From NCBI RefSeq assembly GCF_007565055.1, contig NC_044557.1, positions 71,142,095-71,206,094 on the forward strand: a stretch of 64,000 bases of DNA, read 5' to 3'. Shown one piece after another: positions 48,125 through 59,792 of the stretch. How positions within the stretch are numbered: the stretch's first letter is position 1; every line of letters begins with the position of its first letter. This DNA comes from Rhinopithecus roxellana (taxonomy: Eukaryota > Chordata > Mammalia > Primates > Cercopithecidae). The notes beneath the pieces were generated by a model that was not told the origin of the DNA, did not search any database, and saw only the letters and a list, made by a program, of their open reading frames with translations. A program made the translations under genes and the position numbers.

Positions 48125-48465
48125 TATAAATTTATACCTTTTTGTAACATTAGGCCATATTATACATTCTTTTGTATTTTGTTTTTGCTAGCTTATTATT
48201 TTGAGCATTTCCCCATGGATTTTGAATTCTATCAATCGATTCTAAAAACTCATGGAAAATATTTTTAATGACTGCAAAATACTTCATCATGTGGATAGGC
48301 CATAATTTAATTTACTATTTCTTATGTTGGATTTTTAAAATTGTTTAATTGTTTCCTTAACTTTTATAAATACAATGATGAAAAACATTTGCATAGACAT
48401 TTTTCTGCATCCTGTTTTCCTACAGTAGATTCCTATAAATAAAGTTATTATATTAAGTACGTATT
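48125..48465 (-). mobile_element. Probable old L1 (L1M) fragment
   Basis: The plus strand shows the antisense L1 pattern: TTTGAGCATTTCCCCATGG, a TGCAAAATACTTCATCATGT-type block, AGGCCATAATTTAATTTACT, and AGTAGATTCCTATAAATAAA at the end. Divergence is high. Confidence 0.5.
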
Positions 48466-49075
48466 CCGTTTATCTGTGTCCCTATTATGGTAAAATACCC
48501 ATTTCCTCTGGCTATAAGACTGGCATGTGTCCCAGACTGGGCCAATTATGATATCCATTTTTTCACCACACAAACACGTTCAGGAGCAGTTATGTGACAC
48601 AGATTGGTTCAATCAGCTTATAGATTGCGTACTGCAGAGCAATCATACCCCACCTCCCCCACCCCCTCACCCTAGAGAGTATGAAAAAACCTAACTGTGG
48701 TGGAAAGTAATGAAATTAATTTGATGAGAGAAACAGAGGCAAGGAACATCCAAATCTTCAATGCTTTCTAGCTTCACTTTTTCAAAACAAAAGCACTTAA
48801 AAAACACTGCACCAAGCTGAATTTAATATTTGACTAATACATTAGGCCTTGAAGAATATTCGGGCCATTGCATTAAATCTATACATTAACTTGAGAACAT
48901 TGAACACGTTTAGTATTTGGCCTTCCTACTTGGAAGCAGATTACATTTCTCTAATTATATGGATTTTCTTTTATAACGTGCAGTAAGATTTTGTAATTTT
49001 TTCCATACATGAACATATTCTTTATATATTCTTAGGCGTGCCATTTTTGTTTTTTTTTTAAACAATGAGCCTTTT
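48466..49075. other. Unassigned sequence
   Basis: No recognised gene or repeat. A C-rich patch occurs at about 48650-48672. Confidence 0.5.
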
Positions 49076-49079
49076 TTAT

Positions 49080-49555
49080 TTGATCTCTATTGCTGCTGTA
49101 TCAAATTACTACAAACTTAGTGGTTTAAAACAACACAAATCTATTATCTTACAGTTCTCGAGGTCAGAAGTCCAAAGGGGCCTCACTGGTGTAAGAGCAA
49201 GATGTCGGCAGGGCTGTGTTCCTTCTGGAGGCTCTAAGGAAGAGCATGTTTCATTGCCTTTTATAGTTCCCAGATGCTGACCCGCTTCGATCTTCAAAGC
49301 CAGCAATGGCCAGTTGAGCTGTTCTGACGATATCATCTCTCTGATGCTGATTCTTCTCCCTCCTTCTCTATTTAAGAATTTATGTAAATTTACATTAGGC
49401 CCACCTGAACAATCTCCTTGTTTCAAGGTCAGCTAATTGGCAACTACATTCTACCTACAACCTTAATTCACCTTTGCCATGTAACTTAATATATTCACAG
49501 GTTGTAGACATTAGGACATTAGGACTTTTGAGGCAGCATTATTCTGCCTACCACA
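49080..49555 (-). mobile_element. MLT1-type MaLR LTR
   Basis: The plus strand shows antisense MLT1-like sequence: CTGCTGTATCAAATTACTAC, GTGGTTTAAAACAACACAAA, CAGTTCTCGAGGTCAGAAGT, GTCGGCAGGGCTGTGTTCCT, and the end ATTATTCTGCCTACCACAC. It is strongly diverged and solo. Confidence 0.75.
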
Positions 49556-50654
49556 CACCTCATTATATGTTTATATTTTCTATTTATATATACATACAAA
49601 TACACTTTTTTTTTGCTTTCACAGCAAAACGCCTCAATTGTGTCTCTGTATTCTCTTGTGACACTGTCTCATAATGGTTTCATTCTCATAATTCTACTAG
49701 AAACTTAGGTGAAGATTATCAATTATCCACACTGTGCCAAACCTAAAGATCAAGAGAGAGTTCTCATCTGGGTAGGTTTACTGACATTCATGAAATCTGA
49801 ATGACTTTGCACAATGAAAGTATTTCTTGCTCACACTACTGTTGGTTGAAAGTTGCAGTAGGAGGAGGGCTGCTTCATGCCACAACCGTATGACCAAGTA
49901 CTTTCCCAGCAATGGCTTCATCATCCCCTAGAGCCCTCAAATCATCCCCTGGATTCTTGGAATACAACTGGCAGATGAGGGAAGAGAAAAAAGAAGAAAA
50001 TGGTGCAAAGTTTACTATTTACAAAGAGGTTAGTGTTAAAAATGATGCACAATATAGCTGCTACATACCATTGGGCCTAATTCAGTGTCATTGTCATACC
50101 TAAATGCTAAATATAATGGAAATTGAATATAGCTCTATAGCAGGGAGGATAGGAAAATGGGGTTTAGGGAGCGCATACCACTGTCGCTGCCACATTAACC
50201 AGTCACATGCATTTGATGCAGTTGTTTAGTCCCTTTCTAATCCTCCACTATTTCCCTGAGACCAATACAGGTAGTTCCTGTGAAGCTCAGGCAATTTCAC
50301 TGAGCTTTTGCACTAAATTTAGGACATTTGTGATGATTTAGTTCTGTAGAAGCCTCTTATTTTCTTTCCCAAACTTCTCCTTCATCTTATTTTCCATTCT
50401 TTATTAGTGCTCTGTTCTTCCTTACTCCTGAGTGTTTTTTCACTTCTCCCCTGACTATGACAACATTGTGTCATTTTCTACACATTCTTTGATATTTGTA
50501 TCCCATAGTGAACAATCCCCTTCCTCACTAATTCATTTAAATAATCTTCTACTTTGATAAAATAATTTAAATCTGAACATTTCTCTGCAAACTTCTCAGT
50601 GAGTGATAAATATTTTCCCTTAATTCCCATCAAAAGGGAAATCCGCCTAAAAGA
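49556..50654. other. Unassigned sequence
   Basis: About 1.1 kb with no recognised gene or repeat. Confidence 0.55.
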
Positions 50655-50961
50655 AAGACTTGGCTTTCTTTTTTAACAAGACTTTTACTTGTTTTTTCAA
50701 GCCCAGATCCTCAGTAATTTGTTTTAAGCTTTAGCTATATAAAATTTAATCTGCCATTACTACTAACATTAATAATCATATATAGCATTTGTTGATCGAT
50801 TTGCCAAGCACCAAAATGAGTATATATTTTCATTTATTCCACAAAACAATAACTTATTTTCCCCTAATTTCAAAGAAAAGCTATCTCTCTGCTTTTAGCA
50901 TGTGAAATCTCATTTGTTTAACCTCATAATAATTATCTGAGGGTGTTTTCTGATTATTTTT
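50655..50961 (+). repeat. Left arm of a perfect 307-bp inverted repeat
   Basis: Line-by-line comparison shows that the reverse complement of 51290-51596 equals 50655-50961 at every base. Identity breaks at once outside both edges. The arm itself is A+T-rich and belongs to no repeat family I recognise. Confidence 0.98.
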
Positions 50962-51004
50962 CTTGACTTCCTACAATTTTTGATCCTATCAAAAACCCCT
51001 TTCT

Positions 51005-51245
51005 ATAATGATACTAGCTAGCATGTATCATGTGCCAATTGTGGGCCAAATTGTTAAGTGCCTTATGAGAACTGAGATATTTAATACTCCAAAACATTGG
51101 TATTTTGTGCCCCATTTTAGAGATGAGGAAGTGGAGGCACAGAAGTATTTAAGAACTTGCCTATGATCACATGGTTTCACAAATAGATGAACAGGACCCC
51201 AGGTGGTGACCTAGAGTTACCAGGAGGATCCCAGTGCCTGTAAGT
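51005..51245 (-). mobile_element. MIR SINE in the spacer of the inverted repeat
   Basis: The antisense MIR pattern is clear (ATTTTAGAGATGAGGAAGTGG, AACTTGCCTATGATCACATGG, CCAGTGCCTGTAA, in order). It occupies most of the 328-bp spacer between the two arms. Confidence 0.85.
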
Positions 51246-51289
51246 GTACAGTTTTCCTATCATGGCCTATTTGCACCTGCAAATTATTC

Positions 51290-51596
51290 AAAAATAATCA
51301 GAAAACACCCTCAGATAATTATTATGAGGTTAAACAAATGAGATTTCACATGCTAAAAGCAGAGAGATAGCTTTTCTTTGAAATTAGGGGAAAATAAGTT
51401 ATTGTTTTGTGGAATAAATGAAAATATATACTCATTTTGGTGCTTGGCAAATCGATCAACAAATGCTATATATGATTATTAATGTTAGTAGTAATGGCAG
51501 ATTAAATTTTATATAGCTAAAGCTTAAAACAAATTACTGAGGATCTGGGCTTGAAAAAACAAGTAAAAGTCTTGTTAAAAAAGAAAGCCAAGTCTT
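51290..51596 (-). repeat. Right arm of the perfect 307-bp inverted repeat
   Basis: Exact reverse complement of 50655-50961. The flanks (AAATTATTC at left, ATATACCGATTACT at right) do not match the left arm's flanks. Confidence 0.98.
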
Positions 51597-51774
51597 ATAT
51601 ACCGATTACTATGCTAAAGTTCTTCCTCCTCTTCTTTACATCCATTATCTTTGTCTATTGATAATTTCCTCAGCTGTAGATTTTCTGTTTTATAAAATGA
51701 TAATTTATTAGAATTAGAAATAAGGGAAGGGTTTTTGTTGTGTTACTTTGTGTCCTTTAAGACAATAATCTCAT

Positions 51775-52421
51775 TTTTTTATAGTATCAAAAAGAATAAA
51801 ATACCTAGGAATAAATTTACCCAAAAAAGTGAGAGATCTGTATAATAAAACTATGTAATACTGATGAAAGAAATTGAGAAAGACACAAATAAATGTCAAG
51901 ATATCCCATTTTGTGGAAGACTTAATATTGTTAAAATGCCCATACTACTCAAAATAATATGCAGATTTGACACAATCCCTATCAAAATTGCAATGACATT
52001 TCTCACAAAACAGACAAATGGTTCTAAAATTCATAGAACCATAAAAGACACAAAATAGGCAAAAAAAAAGTCTTAGAAAAAAACAAATTTGGAGCCATTA
52101 CACTTCCTAATTTGAAATTATATTAAAAAGGTACAGTAGTCAAAACGGTATGATACTAGCATAAGAACAGACACATAGAGCAATGGAACAAAATAGAGAA
52201 TGCAGAATAAAAGCAAGCATATATGATCAACGAATTTTCAACAAGGGCCACAATAAATGGTGTTGGGAAAACTGGATGTCCACTTGTAAAAGAATGAAGC
52301 TGGACTCTTACACCACGTACAAAAATCAACTCAAAATAGATTAAATACCTAAATGTAAGACCTGAAACTGTAAAGCTCCTAGAATAAAAGATACAGAAAA
52401 TGTGGTCTTGGAAATGATTTT
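51775..52421 (+). mobile_element. Old L1 ORF2 fragment, part 1
   Basis: It starts in the RT thumb region (AAAAGAATAAAATACCTAGG) and reads through decayed ORF2 to the GGAAATGATTTT site, where a minus-strand L1 is inserted. A 64-codon frame (51864-52058) keeps a GRLNIVKMPILLK-like block. The same element resumes at 58562. Confidence 0.88.
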
Positions 52422-52653
52422 ATTTTTATTTATTTTTCATTTTTTTAAATTATACTTTAAGTTTTGGAGTACATGTGCAGAATGTGCAGCTTTGTTACAT
52501 AGGTATACACATGCCGTGGTGGTTTGCTCTACCCATCAACCTGTCACCTACATTAGGTATTTCTCTCAATGTTATACCTCCCCTAGCTTCTCACCCCCCA
52601 ACAGGCCCCGGTGTGTGAGGTTTCCCCTCCCTGTGTCCATGTGTTCTCATTGT

Positions 52654-55600
52654 TCAACTCCTACTTATGAGTGAGAACATGTGGTGTTTGGTTTTCTGTT
52701 CTTGTGATAGTTTGCTGAGAATGATGGTTTCCAACTTCATCCATGTCCCTGCAAAAGACATGAACTTATCCCTTTTTATGGCTGCATAGTATTCCATGGT
52801 GTATATGTGCCACATTTTCTTAATCCAGTCTATCATTGATGGACATTTGGGTTGGTTCCAAGTCTTTCCTATTGTGAATAGCCCTACAATAAACATATAT
52901 GTCCATATGTCTTTATAGTAGAATGATTTATAATCCTTTGGGTATATACCCAGTAATGTGAGTGCTGGGTCAAATGGTATTTATAGTTCTAGATCCTTGA
53001 GGAATCACCACACTGTCTTCCACAATGGTTGAACTAATTTACACTCCCACCAACAGTGTAAAAGCATTCCTATTTCTCCACATCCTCTCCAGCATCTGTT
53101 GTTTCCTGACTTTTTAATTATCACCATTCTAACTGGCATGAGATGGTATGTCATTGTGGTTTTGATTTGCGTTTCTCTAATGACCAGTAATGATTAGCAT
53201 TTTTTCATGTCTGTTGGCTACATAAATGTCTTCTTTTGAAAAGTGTAGTCATACCCTTTGCCCACTTTTTGATGGGGTTGTTTTTTTCTTGTAAATTTGT
53301 TCAAGTTCCTTGTAGATTCTGGGTATTAGCCCTTTGTCAGGTGGATAGATTGCAAAAATTTCCTCCCATTCTGTAGGTTGCCTGTTCACTCTGATAATAG
53401 TTTCTTTTGCTGTGCAGAAGCTCTTTAGTTTAATTAGGTCCCATTTGTCAATTTTGGCTTTTGTTGCCATTGCTTTTGGTGTTTTAGACCTGAAGTCTCT
53501 GCCCATGCCTATGTCCTGAATGTTATTGCCCAGATTTTCTTCTAGGGATTTTATGATCCTAGGTATTATGTTTAAGTCTTTGATCCATCTTGAGTTGATT
53601 TTTGTATAAGGTATAAGGAAGGGGTCCAGTTTCAATTTCTGCATACGGATAGCCAGTTTTCCCAACACCATTTATTAAATAGAGAATCTTTTCCCCATTG
53701 CTTGTTTGTGTCAGGTTTGTCAAAGATCAGATGGTTGTAGATGTATTGTGTTATTTCTGAGGCCTCTGTTCTGTTCCATTGGTCTATATATCTGTTTTGG
53801 TACCAGTACCATGCTGTTTTGGTCACTGTAGCCTTGTGGTGTGATTTGAAGTCAGGTAGCATTATGCCTGCAGCTTTGTTCTTCTTGCCCAAGATTGTCT
53901 TGGCTATGTGGGCTATTTTATGGTTTCATATGAAGTTTAAAGTAGTTTTTTTTCCAGTTCTTTGAAGAAAGTCACTGGTAGCTTGATGGGGATAGCATTG
54001 AATCTATAAATTACTTTGGGCATTATGGCCATTTTCACAATATGGATTCTTCCTATCCATGAGCATGGAATGTTTTTCCATTTGTTTGTGTCCTCCCTTA
54101 TATCCTTAAGCAGTGGTTTGTAGTTCTCCTTGAAGAGGTCCTTCACATCCCTTGTAAGTTGGATTCCTAGTTAATTTATTCTCTTAGTAGCAATTGTGAA
54201 TGGGAGTGCACTCATAATTTGGCTCTCTGTTGGTCTGTTATTGGTGTATAGGAATGCTTGTGATTTTTGCACATTGATTTTGTATCCTGAGACTTTCCTG
54301 AGGTTGCTTATCAGTTTAAGGAGATTTGTGGCTGAGAAGATGGGGTTTTCTAAATATACAATCATATCATCTGCAAACAGGGACAATTTAACTTCCTCTC
54401 TTCCTGTTTGAATACCCTTTATTTCCTTCTCTTGCCTGATTGCCCTGGCCACAACTCCTAATACTATGTTGAATAGGAGTGGTGAGAGACGGCATCCTTG
54501 TTTTGTGCCAGTTTTCAAGGGGAATGCTTCCTGTTTTTGCCCATTCAGTATGATATTGGCTGTGTGTATGTCATAAATAGCTCTTAGTATTTTCACATAC
54601 ATTCCCTTGATACCTAGTTTATTGAGAGTTTTTAGCGTGAAGTGCTGTTGAATTTTGTCGAAGGCCTTTTCTGCATCTATGGAAATAATCATGTGGTTTT
54701 TGTCATTGGTTCTGTTTATGTGATGGATTACATTTATTGATTTGCATATGCTGAACCAGCCTTGCATCCCAGGGATGAAGCTGATTTGATCGTGGTGGAT
54801 AAGCTTTTTGATGAACTGCTGGATTTGGTTTGCCAGTATTTTATTAAGGATTTTTGCATCGATGGTCATCAGGGATATGGCCTGAAATTTTCTTTTTTGT
54901 TGTGTCTTTGCTAGGTTTTGATATCAGGATGATGCTGGCCTCATAAAATGAGTTAGAGAGGATTCCCTCTTTTTCTATTGTTTGAATAGTTTCAGAAGGA
55001 ATGGTACCAGCTCCTCTTTAGAATTTGGCTGTGAATCTGTCTGGTCCTGGACTTTTTTGGGTTGATAGGCTATTAATTACTGCCTCAATTTCAGAACTTG
55101 CTATTGGTTTATTCAGGGATTGGAGTTCTTCCTGGTTTAGACTTGGAAGGGTGTATGTTTCCAGGAATTTATCCATTTCTTCTAGGTTTTCTAGTTTATT
55201 TGCATAGAGGTGTTTACAGTATTCTCTGATGATAGTTTGTATTTCTGTGGGATCAGTGGTGATATCCCCTATATCATTTTTTATTGCATCTATTTGATTC
55301 TTCTCTGTTGTCTTCTTTATTAGTCTGACTAGCGGTCTACCTATTTTGTTGATCATTTCAAAAACTCACCTCCTGGATTCATTGATTTTTTGAAGGGTTT
55401 TTTTGTGTCTCTATCTCCTTCAGTTCTGCCCTGATCTTGGTTATTTCTTGTCTTCGGCTAGATTTTGAATTTGTTTGCTATTGCTTCTCTAGTTCTTTTA
55501 ATTTTGATGTTAGGGTGTCTATTTTAGATGTTTCCTGCTTTCTCTTATGGGCAATTAGTGATATAAATTTCCTGCTACACACTGCTTTAAATGTGTCCCA

Positions 55601-56448
55601 GAGATGCTGGTACATTGTGTCTTCATTCTCATTGGTTTCAAGAACATCTTTATTTCTGCCTTCATTTCGTTATTTACCCAGTAGTCATTCAGGAGCAGGT
55701 TGTTCAGTTTCCATGTAGTTGTGCAGTTTTGAGTGATTTTCTGAATCCTGAGTTCTAATTTGATTGCACTGTGCTTTCCATTCTTTTGCATTTGCTGAGG
55801 AGTGTTTTACTTCCAATTCTGTGGTCACTTTCAGAATAAGTGCAATGAGGTGCTGAGAAGAATGTATATTCTGTTGATTTGGCGTGGAGAGTTCTGTAGA
55901 TTAGGTCTGCTTGGTCCAGAGCTGAGTTCAAGTCCTGAACATCCTTGTTAATTTTCTCTCGTTGATCTGTCTAATATTGACAGTGGGGTGTTAAAGTCTC
56001 CCATTATTATTGTGTGGGAATCTAAGTCTCTTTGTAGGTCTCTAAAACTTGCTTTATGGAATCTGGGTGCTCCTGTATTGCATGCATATATATTTAGGAT
56101 AGTTAGCTCTTCTTGCTGTGTTGATCCCTTTACCATTATGTAATGCCCTTCTTTGTCTCTTTTGATCTTTATTGGTTTAATGTCTGTTTTATCAGAGATT
56201 AGGATTGCAACTCATGCCTTTTTTTTTTTTTTTTTTTTTTTTTGCTTTCCATTTGTTTGATAAGTATTCCTCTGTCCCTTTATTTTGAGCCTATGCATGT
56301 CTTTGCACGTGAGATGGGTCTCCTGAATACAGCACACTGATGGGTCTTGACTCTTTATCCAATTTGCCAGTCTGTATATTTTAATTGGGGCATTTAGCAC
56401 ATTTACATTTAAGGTTAATATTGTTATGTGTGACTTTGATCCTGTCAT
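52654..56448 (-). pseudogene. L1PA ORF2 (endonuclease/RT), disabled
   Basis: ORF2p nicks DNA and reverse-transcribes L1 RNA at the target. The ATG at 56448 opens an MTGSKSHITILTLN-type endonuclease start. The longest open part is 54171-54869 (232 codons), holding the RT blocks GTKQGCRLSPLLF and FADDMIVYLENP. Further pieces are 55018-55356, 53632-53892, 53249-53671 and 52654-52896, in at least three frames, so several frameshifts and stops have accumulated. An oligo-A run (56217-56243 on the plus strand as T) has expanded inside the endonuclease and adds a lysine run. No active enzyme is expected. Confidence 0.93.
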
Positions 56449-56511
56449 TATGATCCTATCTGGTTGTTTCGCCTGTTAGTTGATGCAGTTTCTTCATAGT
56501 GTCAATATTCT

Positions 56512-57515
56512 TTACAATTTGGTATGTTTTTGCAGCTGGTACCGGTTGTTCTTTTTCACGTTTAGTGCTTCCTTCAGGAACTCTTGTAAGGCAGACCTGG
56601 TGGTGACAAAATTTCTCAGCATGTGCTTGTCTGTAAAGGATTTTATTTCTCCTTCATGTGTGAAGCTTAGTTTGGCTGGATATGAAATTCCGTGTTGAAA
56701 ATTCTTTTCTTTAAGGATGTTGAATATTGGCCCCCACTCTCTTCTGGCTTGTACAGTTTCTGCAGAGAGATCCACTGGTAGTTTGATGGGCTTCCGTTTG
56801 TAGGTGACCCAACCTTTCTCTCTGGCTGCCCTTAACATTTTTCCTTAATTTCAACCTTGGTGAATCTGACGATTATGTGTCTTGGGGTTGCTCTTTTTGA
56901 GGAGTATCTTTGTGGTGTTCTCTGTATTTCCTGAATTTGAATGTTGGCCTTTCTTGCTAGGTTGGGGAAGTTCTTCTGGATTATATCCTGAAGAGTGTTT
57001 TCCAACTTGGTTTCATTCTCCCCGTCACTTTCGGGTACATCAATCAAATGTAGATTTGGTCTTTTCACATAGTCTCATATTTCTTGGAGGCTTTGTTCAT
57101 TCTTTTTTCTCTAATCTTGTCTTCTCTCTTTATTTCATTAAGTTGATCTTCAGTCACTGAGATTCTTTCTTCTGCTTGATGGATTCAGCTATTGATACTT
57201 GTGGATGCTTCATGAAGTTCTCGTGCTGTGTTTTTCAGCTCCATCAGGTCATTTATGTTCTTCTCTACACTGGTTATTCTAGTTAGCAATTCGTCTAACC
57301 TTTTTCAAAGCTTCCTTGCATTGGGTTAGAACCTGCTCCTTTAGCTCGGAGGAGTTTGTTATTACTCACCTTCTGAAGCCTACTACTGTCACTTTGTCAA
57401 ACTCATTCTCTGTCCAGTTTTGTTCCCTTGCTGGGGAGGAGTTGTGATCCTCTGCAGGAGAATAGGCATTCTGGTTTTTGGAATTCTCAGTCTTTTTGCG
57501 CTGGTTTCTCCCCAT
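56512..57515 (-). pseudogene. L1PA ORF1 (RNA-binding chaperone), disabled
   Basis: ORF1p is the trimeric RNA-binding partner of ORF2p in the L1 RNP. The start MGRNQRKKT is encoded from 57515. The RRM-like part is readable at 56832-57068 (LIDVPESDGENETKLENTLQ region). The C-terminal domain lies at 56512-56838 (AREKGWVTYKRKPIKL; RREWGPIFNILKEKNFQ). The last two parts are in different frames and the coiled-coil region has stops, so the roughly 338-residue protein is not made. About 60 bp separate it from ORF2, as normal. Confidence 0.92.
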
Positions 57516-58551
57516 GTTTGTGGATTTATCTATCTTTGGTCTTTGATGTTGGTGACCTTTGGATGGGGTCTTTAAGTGGATGTGCTGTTCCTTTCTGTTT
57601 GTTAGCTTTACTTTTAACAGTCTGGCCTCTCTGCTGCTGGTCTGCTGGAGTTTGCTGGAGGTCCACTCCAGACTCTGTTTGCCTGGGTGTCACCAGCAGA
57701 GGCTGCAGAACAGCAAAGATTGTTGCCTGTTCTTTCCTCTGGAAGCTTCATCCCAGAGGGGAACCTGCCAGATGCCACCAGAGCTCTCCTGTATGAGGTG
57801 TCTGTCGGCCCCTACTGGGAGGTGTCTCCCAGCCAGGACACACAGGGGTCAGGGACCCACTTGAGAAGGCAGTCTGACCCTTAGCAGAACTCGAACACTG
57901 TGCTGGGAGGTCTGCTGCTGTCTTCAGAGCCATCAGGCAGGGACGTTTAAGTCTGCTTCTAAGTCCCAGAATGGGGCTGCTGTCTTTTTTTCAAAGATGT
58001 CCTGCCCAGAGAAGATAAATCTGGCAGTCTGGCCACAGCAGCATTGCTGAGCTGCAGTGGGCTCTGCCCAGTTCGACCTTCCCAGCAGCTTGGTTTACAC
58101 TGTGAGTGTAAAACCATCTACTCAAGCCTCAGCAATGGTGGATGCCCCTTCCCCCACCAAGCTGGAGTATCCCAGGTGGATCTCAGACTGCTGCTGTGCT
58201 TCCAGTGAGAATTTCAAGCCAGTGGATCTTAGTTTCCTGGGCTCTGTGGGGGTGGGACCCACTGGCTCCCTGGTTCGAAGACCATGGGACAAGCACGGCA
58301 TCTATGCCAGAGTTTCTCAGGCTCAGTCCCTCATGGCTTCCCTTGGGTAGGGGAGAAAATTCCCTGACCCCTCGCGCTTTCCAGGTGATGCAATGGCCCA
58401 CCCTCCCTCCATGGGATGCACCCACTGTCCAACTAGTCCTAATGAGATGAACTGGGTACCTCAGTTGGAAATGCAGAAATCACCTGCCTTCTGTGTTGAT
58501 CTTGCTAGGAGCTGCAGACTGGAGTTGTTCCTATGTGGCCATCTTGCCAGC
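57516..58551 (-). promoter_or_regulatory. L1PA 5' UTR / internal promoter region
   Basis: This G+C-rich segment runs from the L1 5' end to the ORF1 ATG. In primate L1s it carries an internal sense RNA polymerase II promoter and an antisense promoter. A YY1-type core, GGCCATCTTG on the plus strand, lies at 58537-58546, close to the element's first base as in active L1s. Current activity cannot be judged from sequence. Confidence 0.85.
58537..58546 (-). promoter_or_regulatory. YY1-type site at L1 start
   Basis: The minus strand reads CAAGATGGCC, the known YY1-binding core that sets the L1 transcription start. The core is intact here. Confidence 0.75.
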
Positions 58552-58561
58552 AATTGATTTT

Positions 58562-59720
58562 TTTTTTTTTTAATATGACACCAAAAGCTCAGGCAACTAA
58601 AGCACAAATAAAGGATTAGGACTGTATCAAACTCAAAAGCTGTTGTACAGCAAAACGTGCAATCAATAAAATGAAAAGGCAGCCTACAGACTGGGAGAAA
58701 ATATTTACAATCTATATCTGATAAGTGGTTCAGAGTATGTAAGGAACTCTAAAAACTCAATAGCAAAACCCCAAAATAACGTAATTTAAAAATGGGCAAA
58801 AGACTTGAATAGACATTTTTTCCAGAGACAATATAAAAATGGCCAACAGTTACATAAAAAGGTGCTCATCATCACTAATTATCAGGGAAGTGCATATCAA
58901 AGCCACAATGAGGCATCACTTCACTCCTGTTAGATTGGCTATTATCAAATACACCAGAGATAACAAATACTGGTGAGGGTGAAGGGACAAGAGCACACTT
59001 GTACCTTGTTGGTGGTAATGTAAATTGGTACAGCCGTTATGGAAAACAGTATGAAGGTTCCTCATACTGTTCATCAAATTAAAAGTAGAACTGCCATATG
59101 ACTCTGGATATATATGCAAAGCACCTCAGAGATATCTGCCCTTGTATGTTCACTGTAGCACTTTTCACAGTAGCGGAAACGTGGAAACAACCCATATGTC
59201 CACTGACAAATGAATAAAGAAAATGTGAGATCACACACACACACACACACACACACAATGTGATACATACACACATATGTACATAAAGAGTGAAATGTTA
59301 TTCAGCCTTTTAAAAGAAGGAAATTCTGCCATTTGCAACAGCCTGGGTGAACCTGGAGGAGGTTATGCTAAGTGAAATGAGTCAGAAACAGAAATAAAAA
59401 ATACTGCATGATCTTCCTTATATGTGGAGTCCATAAAAAAGTAGAATACATAGAAACAGAGGGTTAGAATGGAGCCTACCAGGGGAGGGAGTGGGGGAGA
59501 AAATTGAGAGATGTTGACGAAAGGGTACAAATGTGAAGATATGTAGGAGGAATAACTCTGGAGATTTAATGTACACTGTGATGACTAGAAGGTCCTATGG
59601 AAGGTGACAGATAGGATAAATTTCTTGACTGTAGTAATCATTTCACTATGTGTATATACATATATAACATCCTGTTGTACACCTTAAATATTTATAATTA
59701 AAACAGAAAAAGTAGACATA
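58562..59720 (+). mobile_element. Old L1 ORF2 C-terminal region and 3' UTR, part 2
   Basis: Continuing from 52421, the sequence reads AATATGACACCAAAAGCTCA and then the C-terminal part of ORF2, with a CA microsatellite at 59232-59257. An L1M-type 3' UTR ends near TGTTGTACACCTTAAATAT (about 59675-59700). It is non-coding. Confidence 0.88.
59232..59257. repeat. (CA)n microsatellite in L1
   Basis: A pure CA run sits just before the AATG...TTATTCAGCC region of L1 ORF2, the same point at which two other L1s in the window have CA repeats. Confidence 0.95.
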
Positions 59721-59792
59721 GATAAAAGAAAACTAATTGTGTTCATATGTATATATTTTCCTTCCAAATTTTTAGAATTTTTAAGGTAAAAG

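Larger units (their letters stand above)
52422..58551 (-). mobile_element. Essentially full-length L1PA-type LINE
   Basis: On the minus strand the element starts GCTGGCAAGATGGCCACATA at 58551. It has a G+C-rich 5' UTR (57516-58551), ORF1 (57515 to about 56512), ORF2 (56448 to about 52654), a 3' UTR, and an A-rich tail (52422-52447). Length is about 6.1 kb. Target-site copies AAATGATTTT (52412-52421) and AATTGATTTT (58552-58561) flank it. Both ORFs are broken. Subfamily is older L1PA by eye. Confidence 0.95.

Noticed and set aside
49109..49426. 105-codon minus-strand frame
   Set aside because: It lies wholly inside the MLT1-type LTR, which is non-coding.
50655..51596. Inverted repeat as a DNA transposon, insertion sequence or CRISPR-like structure
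   Set aside because: The arms are 307 bp with no transposase, no terminal motif and no target duplication at the outer edges. The spacer is an old MIR with flanking sequence. A duplication event fits better.
57428..57864. 122- and 101-codon plus-strand frames
   Set aside because: They are antisense to the L1PA ORF1 start and 5' UTR and are not independent genes. The ORF0 question is noted separately for 58.06-58.45 kb.
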